From an uncultured bacterium (lineage in GTDB: Bacteria > Actinomycetota > UBA4738 > HRBIN12): a stretch of 29,824 bases of DNA. The stretch is taken from the NCBI GenBank assembly GCA_937881155.1, contig CALGFI010000254.1, positions 1-29,824 on the forward strand, read 5' to 3'. The notes under the pieces were generated by a model that did no database searches, was not told the DNA's origin, and saw only the letters and a program-made list of their open reading frames with translations. Numbering within the stretch: position 1 is the first letter of the stretch; every line of letters begins with the position of its first letter. Shown here in pieces: positions 15,659 to 24,453 of the stretch. The translations under genes and the position numbers were made by a program.

Positions 15659-16507
15659 CTACGCCGGCGCGAGTACGACCTCGGGACGGGCCTTCGCGCC
15701 CTCATCGCGGTAGATGCCGACGAGCGCGGCGTCGGGTCCGAACACCGCGTACGGCCCCTGGATGCCCGCCGGCGCGAGGACGCTCCCATGTGAGGCGGCG
15801 CGCGCCTCGTCGACCTCCAGCTCGATCCGAGGAAGGTGCGCCACCGCATCCTCGACGGGGCGCGGCGCCCCGACGGCGTCGGGAGTCACGGCGTCGTCGA
15901 CGGCGTACCGCCCGATCGCCGTTCGTCGCAGGCACGTGAGGTGCGCCCCGCATCCCAACGCGCGCCCAACGTCCGCGAGCAGGACCCGCACGTACGTCCC
16001 GCCCGAGCACGTCACGCGGAACTCGACGTCCGGGGCCGTGTACGCCCGAAGTTCGAACGAGTCCACCCTGATCGGGCGGGGCGCCGCCTCGAGCCGCTCA
16101 CCCCGCCGAGCTGCCGAGTGCAACGTTCGGCCGCCGACCTTCACCGCCGAGTACGCCGGAGGCTGCTGCAGCGACTCGCCGACGAGCGCCGCGAACCTGC
16201 GCTCGATGTCCTCCCGGGTGACGTCGACAGGCGTCGTTCGCACCACCGCCCCCTCCGCGTCGAGCGTGTCCGTCTCGACGCCGAGCCGCGCGGTGCCCTC
16301 GTACGTCTTCGACAGGTCCCCGAAGAAACGGAGCAGCCTGGTCGCGCGACCGACGCCGATGATCAGGAGTCCCGTCGCGATCGGATCGAGCGTTCCGGCG
16401 TGACCGACCTTCCGCGTACCGAGGCGACGTCGCACGACGTCGACGACGTCGTGCGACGTCACGCCCGATGGTTTGTCGACGAGCAGAACGCCGTCGACCG
16501 CGCTCAT
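15659..16507 (-). CDS. truB: tRNA pseudouridine(55) synthase
   Basis: Makes the T-loop pseudouridine 55 of tRNA. The 282-aa protein begins with DGVLLVDKPSGVTSHDVV and has the catalytic aspartate D41 in VGHAGTLDPIATG. It then shows TYEG, QQPPAYSAVKVGG and CSGGTYVRVLLADVG; a PUA-like C-terminal region is short. The ATG at 16507 overlaps the nrnA stop (ATGA), so the two are translationally coupled. Confidence 0.97.
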   Translation of the reverse strand: MSAVDGVLLVDKPSGVTSHDVVDVVRRRLGTRKVGHAGTLDPIATGLLIIGVGRATRLLRFFGDLSKTYEGTARLGVETDTLDAEGAVVRTTPVDVTREDIERRFAALVGESLQQPPAYSAVKVGGRTLHSAARRGERLEAAPRPIRVDSFELRAYTAPDVEFRVTCSGGTYVRVLLADVGRALGCGAHLTCLRRTAIGRYAVDDAVTPDAVGAPRPVEDAVAHLPRIELEVDEARAASHGSVLAPAGIQGPYAVFGPDAALVGIYRDEGAKARPEVVLAPA

Positions 16508-17481
16508 CCCTCGACCGCGGGTTCCCCGCGGAGCGCCGCCTTCAACCGATGGATCGTCTCCGCCAGCCCATGTTTCGACGTATACCCGGCGGCCAGCCGA
16601 TGCCCGCCGCCGCCGAACGTCGAGGCGACCGTCGCCACGTCATGGCCACCCTTCGAACGAACGCTCACCTTGAACCGCCCGTCTCGCTGCTGTTTCAAAA
16701 CGGCAGCGACATCTGCCTCCCGCGCCGTCCGCACGACGTCGATCAGGTCGTCGGTCTCCGCGGCGTGAACGCCAGCGGCGGCCAGATCCGCCTGTGTCAG
16801 GTAGGTCCATATGAGGTCGCCCTCGACGGTGATCCGATCGAGCGCCGTCCCCAGCAGGCGGAGGTACGCGGCCGGGTTGTCCTCGTAGAGCGCCTGTACC
16901 AGCCGTGTATGGTCGAACGCGTACTCCCGCAGCTGCGCCGCGAGCCGCAGCGTCTCGGGCGTGACCGCTTCGTACTGGAACCTGCCGGTGTCGGTGACGA
17001 TCCCCGCGTACAGGCACGTCGCCGTCTCGACCGGCACGTCGCCGCCGATCTCCCGGACGAGCCGCCAGACGATCTCGCACGTCGAGCTGGCGCGTGGATC
17101 GATCAGGGGGATGGTTCCGAGCCCCTCGTTGCTCACGTGATGGTCGATCCAGATCAGCGTCTGCGCGCGCGCGGCAGAACGCGCCAGCATGCCGAGGCGA
17201 TCCATCGACGCGACGTCGCACGTCACCATCAAGGCCGGTTCGATGGGGAACTCGGCGGGTCGAACGAGCGCATCCGCACCCGGGAGCACCGCGAGCCACC
17301 TCGGCGGCTCGAACGGTTCGTTCGGAAACGAGCAGATCGTTCGGGCGCCCCTCGCCCGGAGGAAGTTCGACAGGCCGAGGGTCGCGCCGAGCGCATCGGC
17401 GTCCGGATTCACGTGACAGGCGATCGCGACGGACTCGGCCTGGCCGAGCGCGGTCGCGGCCTTCTCGACGAGCTCGTTCAT
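16504..17481 (-). CDS. nrnA: DHH/DHHA1 family oligoribonuclease / pAp phosphatase NrnA
   Basis: Degrades very short RNA oligomers to mononucleotides and dephosphorylates pAp, completing the RNA decay begun by RNase J and PNPase. The 325-aa protein has the metal-binding series H23-x3-D27-x-D29 (HVNPDADALG), a further aspartate in VTCDVASMDRLG, and the D113-H114-H115 motif. The DHHA1 domain ends in FGGGGHRLAAG, the RNA-binding GGGH loop. The start is ATG 17481 with GAGGAG upstream, overlapping the rbfA stop by ATGA. Confidence 0.94.
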   Translation of the reverse strand: MNELVEKAATALGQAESVAIACHVNPDADALGATLGLSNFLRARGARTICSFPNEPFEPPRWLAVLPGADALVRPAEFPIEPALMVTCDVASMDRLGMLARSAARAQTLIWIDHHVSNEGLGTIPLIDPRASSTCEIVWRLVREIGGDVPVETATCLYAGIVTDTGRFQYEAVTPETLRLAAQLREYAFDHTRLVQALYEDNPAAYLRLLGTALDRITVEGDLIWTYLTQADLAAAGVHAAETDDLIDVVRTAREADVAAVLKQQRDGRFKVSVRSKGGHDVATVASTFGGGGHRLAAGYTSKHGLAETIHRLKAALRGEPAVEG

Positions 17482-17837
17482 CTCGACTCCTCGTCCGGCG
17501 GCCGTACCTGCTGAAGCAACTGCTCGATGCGGTCCGCGGTCTCGACTGACTCGTCCTCCTCGAATTCGAGGTCGGGGAGCACCTTCATGCGTACCTGATC
17601 GCCGATCACCTTCCGAAGGTGGCCGCGCGCCGAGCGCAACGCCGCGGCGGTCGCACGCCGAGCGCGTTCGTCCCCCATCGTCGTGTAGAACACACGGGCT
17701 CGCCGAAGATCGGGCGTCACCCTCACGCCGACCACGGTGACGAAGCCGATCCGCGGATCCTTCAGACGCGGGATCTCTTCGGCCAGGATCTCGCGGAACT
17801 CCTCGGACACGCGGCTCGGTCGCGCTCCGCCGGTCAT
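17478..17837 (-). CDS. rbfA: 30S ribosome-binding factor A
   Basis: Late assembly factor for the 30S subunit, needed for 16S 5'-end maturation and cold growth. The 119-aa chain shows the family pattern RVSEEFREILAEEI, DPRIGFVTVVGVRVTPDLRR (KH-like fold) and VRMKVLPDLEFEED. The start is ATG 17837 with GGAGGA upstream, eight bases after the stop of the DUF503 gene. Its place between infB/DUF503 and nrnA/truB is conserved. Confidence 0.97.
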   Translation of the reverse strand: MTGGARPSRVSEEFREILAEEIPRLKDPRIGFVTVVGVRVTPDLRRARVFYTTMGDERARRATAAALRSARGHLRKVIGDQVRMKVLPDLEFEEDESVETADRIEQLLQQVRPPDEESR

Positions 17838-17844
17838 GAGCGTC

Positions 17845-18138
17845 TCAGTCCTCCGGCGCGTGCAGCGTGAGCTCGGCGTCGATCATCTCCACCTCGGCCC
17901 ACCGCTCGACGAGCCTCTCGACCTCGTGGAGCACCCGTTTGGCGTGGTAGCCGTCTCCCGATGCGACGGCCACGGCGAGAGCGGTTCGCTGCCACAGGTC
18001 GTGGTGGTCGACCTCGGCGACCGACACATTGAACTTCTGACGGATCGCGGACGTGAGCGTCTTCACGACGTGACGCTTCTCCTTGAGCGACGTGCACCCG
18101 GGGATCCGGAGGTCGAACCGTTCCAGCGCGACGAGCAC
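17845..18138 (-). CDS. DUF503 (YlxP-like) protein
   Basis: Small conserved protein of the nusA-infB-rbfA cluster with no established role. The sequence shows the DUF503 signature CTSLKEKRHVVKTL near the N-terminus, then VAEVDHHDLWQRTALAVAVASGD. I chose the GTG at 18138 because GGAGG lies four bases upstream and the product (97 aa) then starts at the family's normal position (VLVALERFDL). A GTG at 18171 would add 11 residues. Its location suggests a link to ribosome biogenesis, by association only. Confidence 0.9.
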   Translation of the reverse strand: MLVALERFDLRIPGCTSLKEKRHVVKTLTSAIRQKFNVSVAEVDHHDLWQRTALAVAVASGDGYHAKRVLHEVERLVERWAEVEMIDAELTLHAPED

Positions 18139-18204
18139 GGCGCCTCCATTTCGGCGGTAACGCTCGCCCACCTCGCTCGCTTCTGACCCCCGGACTCCGC
18201 CGGG

Positions 18205-20276
<2,072 letters not shown>

Positions 20277-20280
<4 letters not shown>

Positions 20281-20555
20281 GCCTGCAGCTCCCGCTCCAT
20301 CTCGTGCCTAAGCCTAGCGGCTGCGTCCGTGCTCGCTTGCGCTCGCAACGCGCGCCACAGCGCACCACCCCGGGCGAACGCCGCAGCGACGCACGCCGCG
20401 TCCCGATGCACGTAGGCTCCGCGCCCCGGCGTTCGACCGCGCGGGTCGACGAGGATCTCGCCCGACGGCGTCGCCGCGATCCTCAGCAAGGATCGCTTCG
20501 GCGAACGCTCGCGACAGCCGACGCACGTGCGCTCGGGCTCGCGCGCCGTCTTCAC
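20277..20555 (-). CDS. ylxR: YlxR (DUF448) family RNA-binding protein
   Basis: Small basic protein encoded between nusA and infB in many bacteria; the Bacillus homologue has been linked to RNase P modulation (RnpM). The 92-aa chain has the signature RTCVGCRERSPKRSLLRI and GRTPGRGAYVHRDAACV. The start is GTG 20555, three bases after the nusA stop; GGAAG precedes it inside nusA. The stop overlaps the infB start. Confidence 0.94.
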
Positions 20556-20558
20556 GGG

Positions 20559-21731
20559 TCACGCTTCCGCGGCTTTGGACTCCTCGGCGGCGGGCCGCTC
20601 CGGGACCGGCCCATCGCCGGTCGGCGCCTGCGTCTGCCTCTGCGAACCGCCGTCGAGGCTCGCCGGCGCGGCCCTCCGCGATCCGCGCTGCTCGTCCGCG
20701 AACTGCGTCTCGCTCTTGATGTCGATCCGCCATCCAGTAAGACGCGCTGCGAGGCGCGCGTTCTGCCCCTCCTTCCCGATCGCCAGCGACAGCTGGTAGT
20801 CGGGGACGATCACCAGCGCCGTCTGCGTCTGGTCGTCGACGCGCGCCTCCTTGACCTTGGCCGGCTGGAGGGCGTTCGCTACCAACGTGGCGGGGTCGGC
20901 CGCCCACGGCACGACGTCGATCTTCTCGCCGCGGAGCTCGGTGACGACGTTCCGAACGCGCGAACCCTTCGGCCCGACGCTCGCGCCGACCGGATCGACC
21001 GCCGGCTCACGGGAGGCCACCGCGATCTTGGAGCGGTGACCGGGCTCGCGCGCGACCGCCTTGATCTCGACGATCCCCTCCTCGATCTCGGGTACCTCGA
21101 GCTCGAACAGCTTCTTCAGCAGCCCCGGATGCGTGCGCGAAACGACGATCTGTGGGCCCTTCGTGCCGCGGCGGACCTCGGTGATGTACGCCTTGAGACG
21201 CTCGCCGTTCCGGTACGGCTCCGACGGTACCTGTTCGGCCTGCGGCAACAGAGCCTCCACCTTGCCCAGATCGAGCAGCGTGTACCGGCGCTCGGACTGC
21301 TGCACGATGCCGGTGACGATGTCGCCCTCGCGGCCGGCGAACTCCTCGTAGGTCATCTCGCGCTCGGCATCGCGGAGCTTCTGGAAGATCACCTGCTTCG
21401 CCGTCTGCGCGCCGATGCGGCCCTTGAACTCGTCGGTGACCTCGACCTCCTCCTCGGACAGCACCTTGGAGTCGGTCGTGATCTCGCCGGTCTCCTCGTC
21501 CTCGTGCTCGGTCACCTCGAGCTGCTGGAGCCAAACTCGGAGGTCGCCCGACTCGGGGTCGATGCTCGCGCGCACGCCGAACGACTCCTCCTCCAGCTCG
21601 GGGTGCTGCTGCTTCCACCACGACTTGTATGCCGACGCCATGGCCTCCTCGAGACCGGCAAGGATCGTCTCGAACGCGATGCCCTTCTCGCGCTCGAGCT
21701 CCTTCAGCGCCGCGATCATGTCCTGATTCAT
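20559..21731 (-). CDS. nusA: Transcription termination/antitermination protein NusA
   Basis: RNA polymerase-binding factor that modulates pausing, termination and rRNA antitermination. The true start is ATG 21731 (MNQDMIAALKELEREKG), which overlaps the rimP stop as ATGA and has AGAGGA upstream; 390 aa result. The N-terminal polymerase-binding domain contains ETILAGLEEAMASAYKSWW. The S1 domain lies around GDIVTGIVQQSERRYTLLDLG. KH1 (VGASVGPKGSRVRNVVTEL) and KH2 (LAIGKEGQNARLAARLTGW) follow. After KH2 there is only a low-complexity tail of about 55 residues, with no acidic repeats as in E. coli, which is normal for actinobacteria. Confidence 0.97.
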   Translation of the reverse strand: MNQDMIAALKELEREKGIAFETILAGLEEAMASAYKSWWKQQHPELEEESFGVRASIDPESGDLRVWLQQLEVTEHEDEETGEITTDSKVLSEEEVEVTDEFKGRIGAQTAKQVIFQKLRDAEREMTYEEFAGREGDIVTGIVQQSERRYTLLDLGKVEALLPQAEQVPSEPYRNGERLKAYITEVRRGTKGPQIVVSRTHPGLLKKLFELEVPEIEEGIVEIKAVAREPGHRSKIAVASREPAVDPVGASVGPKGSRVRNVVTELRGEKIDVVPWAADPATLVANALQPAKVKEARVDDQTQTALVIVPDYQLSLAIGKEGQNARLAARLTGWRIDIKSETQFADEQRGSRRAAPASLDGGSQRQTQAPTGDGPVPERPAAEESKAAEA

Positions 21732-22210
21732 CGTCGGTTCCTCTTCTCTGCGCCCCACTCGAACTTCGTCTTCGCGGACGCGACGTCCGCGTAGGGGACG
21801 CGCAGCTCTCCGCCGTCGGATGCGATCACGATCGCCTCCGCGTCGGCCGAGACCAACGCGCCCTCATGCACCCGCTGCCCATCGACGGGCACCGCCGTCC
21901 TCACCTTCAGCGTCCGCCCGATGCTCTGCTCGAAGTGGCGCGGTTCGCGCAGCGCCCGCTCCACGCCGGGCGAACTGACCTCCAGTTGGTACGGCCGATC
22001 CGAGAAGTCCTCGAGGTCGAGGCGTCGGGACAGCCGTTCCGACACCTCGGCGACGGCGTCGAGATCGACGCCGCCCTCGCGGTCGACCGTGACCCGTAGG
22101 ATCGGCCGGCCCTCCTGGCCACGAAGTTCCACGTCCCAGAGCTCGAGTCCGGCCGCTTCGACAACCGGCCGGACCATCTCCTCGACGGCTCCTCGATCTG
22201 TCGCACCCAC
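21728..22210 (-). CDS. rimP: Ribosome maturation factor RimP
   Basis: Assembly factor for the 30S subunit, first gene of the nusA-infB operon. The sequence shows VVEAAGLELWDVELRG, ILRVTVDREGGVDLDAVAEVSERLSR and YQLEVSSPGVERALREPRHFE, all diagnostic. The open frame extends upstream to 22282, but that would run into the terminator hairpin. I chose the GTG at 22210, preceded by a G-rich GGGGGGTG site, giving 160 aa, the family norm. Another in-frame GTG nine bases upstream is possible. The C-terminus ends in a basic EKRNRR. Confidence 0.93.
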   Translation of the reverse strand: MGATDRGAVEEMVRPVVEAAGLELWDVELRGQEGRPILRVTVDREGGVDLDAVAEVSERLSRRLDLEDFSDRPYQLEVSSPGVERALREPRHFEQSIGRTLKVRTAVPVDGQRVHEGALVSADAEAIVIASDGGELRVPYADVASAKTKFEWGAEKRNRR

Positions 22211-22280
22211 CGAGCGCACCCCCCGCGCCGCGGGGACGACGTTCGCGCTCCCGCTCGCCCACTCCTTGAGCGCACCCTTC

Positions 22281-22307
22281 AAAAAGAAAGTGGGCGCGAG
22301 CCCACTT
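22281..22307 (-). terminator. Intrinsic terminator / attenuator upstream of rimP
   Basis: On the minus strand AAGTGGGC-TCGC-GCCCACTT (8 exact base pairs, 4-base loop; 22307 to 22288) runs straight into TCTTTTTG. This is the only textbook rho-independent terminator in the window. It may end the proS-22400 transcript. It could also act as an attenuator, because a TATACT box lies upstream of it at 22339-22344 and rimP starts 70 bases downstream. Confidence 0.8.
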
Positions 22308-22338
22308 CGGGTGACAACCGCTCCGTTTGCTGAAAACG

Positions 22339-22344
22339 AGTATA
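22339..22344 (-). promoter_or_regulatory. Possible -10 box of the rimP-nusA-infB operon
   Basis: TATACT on the minus strand is the best -10 match in the 189-bp spacer 22211-22399. Initiation near 22332 would put the intrinsic terminator about 25 bases into the leader. There is no good -35 hexamer at 16-18 bp. Confidence 0.4.
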
Positions 22345-22399
22345 GCCGACAGCGTTTCGTGAGGCGGCACCAGGCGTTCGTCGCGCGGTCGGCGGTGAC

Positions 22400-22684
22400 T
22401 TACAGCGCCCGGCGCTGACCACCGGGGCGGTTCCAGTGGTCGCGGGCGTTCATCCGGCGAACCATCCTCGCGTCGTCCCAGCCTCGGTGCATCCGCACGC
22501 CGAGTTCTCGGCACGCCGCCTCGGCGGCGTCTTCGGTGGGGAATTCGTCACGGACCCATCGTCCGTTGACGTCGATCAGCACGAGATCCCAGGTCTCCCG
22601 TCCGACGTGCTGGATCACGCCTTCGACCTCCTCGCCAATCTTGACGAAGTCGCGGAGATGGTTCGGCGCGCGCTTGGATGGCAC
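22400..22684 (-). CDS. Small protein of unknown function downstream of proS
   Basis: I do not recognise this 94-aa protein. It is soluble and charged, with no signal or membrane segment. The N-terminal half alternates in a beta-like pattern (VEGVIQHVGRETWDLVLIDVNGRW) and the C-terminal half looks helical (EDAAEAACRELGVRM), ending in a basic, Trp/Arg-rich tail. The start is GTG 22684, nine bases after the proS stop, with a weak ribosome-binding site. It is probably cotranscribed with proS and ends before the rimP leader. The absence of any competing frame and the tight spacing support a real gene. Confidence 0.75.
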   Translation of the reverse strand: MPSKRAPNHLRDFVKIGEEVEGVIQHVGRETWDLVLIDVNGRWVRDEFPTEDAAEAACRELGVRMHRGWDDARMVRRMNARDHWNRPGGQRRAL

Positions 22685-22693
22685 GTCGGGAGC

Positions 22694-24403
22694 CTAGGGT
22701 GCGCTCGACAGCAGGGCCACCGCCGCTTCGGCAGCATCGGTCAGCGAGGCCTGCGACCTGTCACCGCTCGCCCGGAGCTTCAGGTCTGCCGTACCCGCGG
22801 CGACGCCGCGCGACCCGACGACGATGTGCACGGGGTAACCGACGAGGTCGGCGTCGGCGAACTTCACTCCGGCGCGTTCGCCGCGGTCGTCCACCACGAC
22901 GTCGACGCCGCGCGACGACAGCTCGCCGTAGATCCGCTCCGTCTCGGCGGCGACGCGGTCGTCGTCGGCGTTCGCGCTGATCACCACGACCTCGAACGGC
23001 GCGAGGGCCTTCGGCAGGCGCAGACCCTGGTCGTCATGGAACTGCTCGGCGGCCGCGGCGAGGATGCGCGAGATGCCGATCCCATGCGATCCCATCTGAT
23101 ACGGACGGTTCGTACCGTCCTCGTCGACGAACGTCGCTCCGAGGGGGCCCGAGTATCGAGTACCGAGCTGGTAGATGTGACCGACGACGATCGACCGTCC
23201 GATGCGGAGCTGGCCGCCGTCGACGGGGCAGCGGTCGCCGTCGCGGAGCGCGACGAGATCCTCGTACCGGTCAATCCGGAAGTCGCGCGGCGTGTTCGCT
23301 CCTGTGACGTGGTGATCCGCCTCGTTCGCCCCGGTCACCCAGTCGGCGCCGCCGCGAACGGAGTGGTCGGCCAAGACCGTTGCCTCGCCGTCGAGTCCCT
23401 GCGGGCCGACATAGCCACGGACGAACCCGCGCACGCGGAAGTCGTCCTCGTCGAACGGCCGCACCGGCGTCGGGAACAGCACACGCTCGAGCTTCGCCTC
23501 CTCGACCTCGCGATCGCCGGGCACCAGCACCGCGACGGTGCGGCCACCGGCGTCGTACAGCATCGTCTTGAGCATCCGCTCGGCGGGGAGACCGAGGAGC
23601 GCCGACACCGCATTGATCGTCGCCGCGTTCGGCGTGTGCACCCTTTCCAGCGGATGGGGTTCGCCTACGTCCACGTGTTCCGGGGGCATCGGCGTGGCCG
23701 CCTTACGGTCGGCCAGGTAGTCACCGTTCGCGCATTCGACGAAGAGATCCTCACCGACCTCCGCACGGGCCATGAACTCATGGTTCACGTCACCGCCGAT
23801 CTGTCCCGGCTCGGCCTCGACGACGACGTACGACAGCGCGCATCGGTCGAAGATGCGGTGATATGCCCGCAGCATCGCGTCGTACGAGCGGCGCATGCCT
23901 TCCTCGTCGCGGTCGAACGTGTACGCATCCTTCATGAGGAACTCGCGGCCGCGGAGGAGGCCGAACCGAGGTCGGAACTCGTCGCGGTACTTCCATTCCA
24001 CCTGGTACAGGTTGATCGGAAGATCTCGGTACGACGGCAGCTCGGCGGCGACGATCTCGGTGACGACCTCTTCCTGTGTGGGCCCGAGGAGCATGTCGCG
24101 CTCGTGCCGATCTGTCAGCCGGAACAGCGTCTCGCCGTAGAGCTCGTAGCGCCCGGTCGCCTTCCACGGGTCCGCGGGGAGCAGGATCGGCATGCGGAGC
24201 TCGATGGCACCCGAGGCCTCCATCTCTTCTCGGACGATGCGCTCGATCTTGCGCATCGAGCGGAGTCCGAGTGGCAGCGTCGTATAGACGCCGGCGGCGA
24301 CGGGGCGTACGAACCCGGCGCGGAGCAAGAGGCGATGCGAGGGCACCTCTGCCTCGGCGGGGTCCTCGCGCAGGGTAGGCGCGAAGAATGCCGAGAGCCT
24401 CAT
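22694..24403 (-). CDS. proS: Prolyl-tRNA synthetase, bacterial type with editing domain
   Basis: Class II synthetase charging tRNA-Pro. The true start is ATG 24403 (MRLSAFFAPTLREDP), giving 569 aa; the frame is open for 90 codons more but those are non-homologous. Motif 2 lies in YQVEWKYRDEFRPRFGLLRGREFLMKDAYTFD-type sequence at about 133-164. The YbaK-like editing insertion spans roughly 225-390, with the conserved lysine K279 in RMLKTMLYD. Motif 3 is GSHGIGISRILAAAAEQ, followed by the anticodon-binding domain (VVVISANADDDRV to the end). A TATCCT box and no Shine-Dalgarno precede the start. Confidence 0.97.
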   Translation of the reverse strand: MRLSAFFAPTLREDPAEAEVPSHRLLLRAGFVRPVAAGVYTTLPLGLRSMRKIERIVREEMEASGAIELRMPILLPADPWKATGRYELYGETLFRLTDRHERDMLLGPTQEEVVTEIVAAELPSYRDLPINLYQVEWKYRDEFRPRFGLLRGREFLMKDAYTFDRDEEGMRRSYDAMLRAYHRIFDRCALSYVVVEAEPGQIGGDVNHEFMARAEVGEDLFVECANGDYLADRKAATPMPPEHVDVGEPHPLERVHTPNAATINAVSALLGLPAERMLKTMLYDAGGRTVAVLVPGDREVEEAKLERVLFPTPVRPFDEDDFRVRGFVRGYVGPQGLDGEATVLADHSVRGGADWVTGANEADHHVTGANTPRDFRIDRYEDLVALRDGDRCPVDGGQLRIGRSIVVGHIYQLGTRYSGPLGATFVDEDGTNRPYQMGSHGIGISRILAAAAEQFHDDQGLRLPKALAPFEVVVISANADDDRVAAETERIYGELSSRGVDVVVDDRGERAGVKFADADLVGYPVHIVVGSRGVAAGTADLKLRASGDRSQASLTDAAEAAVALLSSAP

Positions 24404-24412
24404 GGGGCGGAA

Positions 24413-24418
24413 AGGATA
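24413..24418 (-). promoter_or_regulatory. -10-like box before proS
   Basis: TATCCT on the minus strand, in the same GCTATCCT context as the box before the adenosyltransferase gene at 6073. Nine bases separate it from the proS ATG and there is no Shine-Dalgarno, suggesting a leaderless or nearly leaderless transcript. Confidence 0.4.
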
Positions 24419-24426
24419 GCGTCCGG

Positions 24427-24453
24427 CCCGCGCCCGCTCACGCTCGGGCGGGG
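24427..24453 (-). terminator. GC-rich stem-loop after the secreted-protein gene
   Basis: The arms CCCGCGCCCG (24427-24436) and CGGGCGGGG (24445-24453) pair with one bulged base around an 8-base loop. On the minus strand the hairpin begins directly after the stop of the 24454-26046 gene. No T-tract follows, as is common for actinobacterial terminators. Confidence 0.45.
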
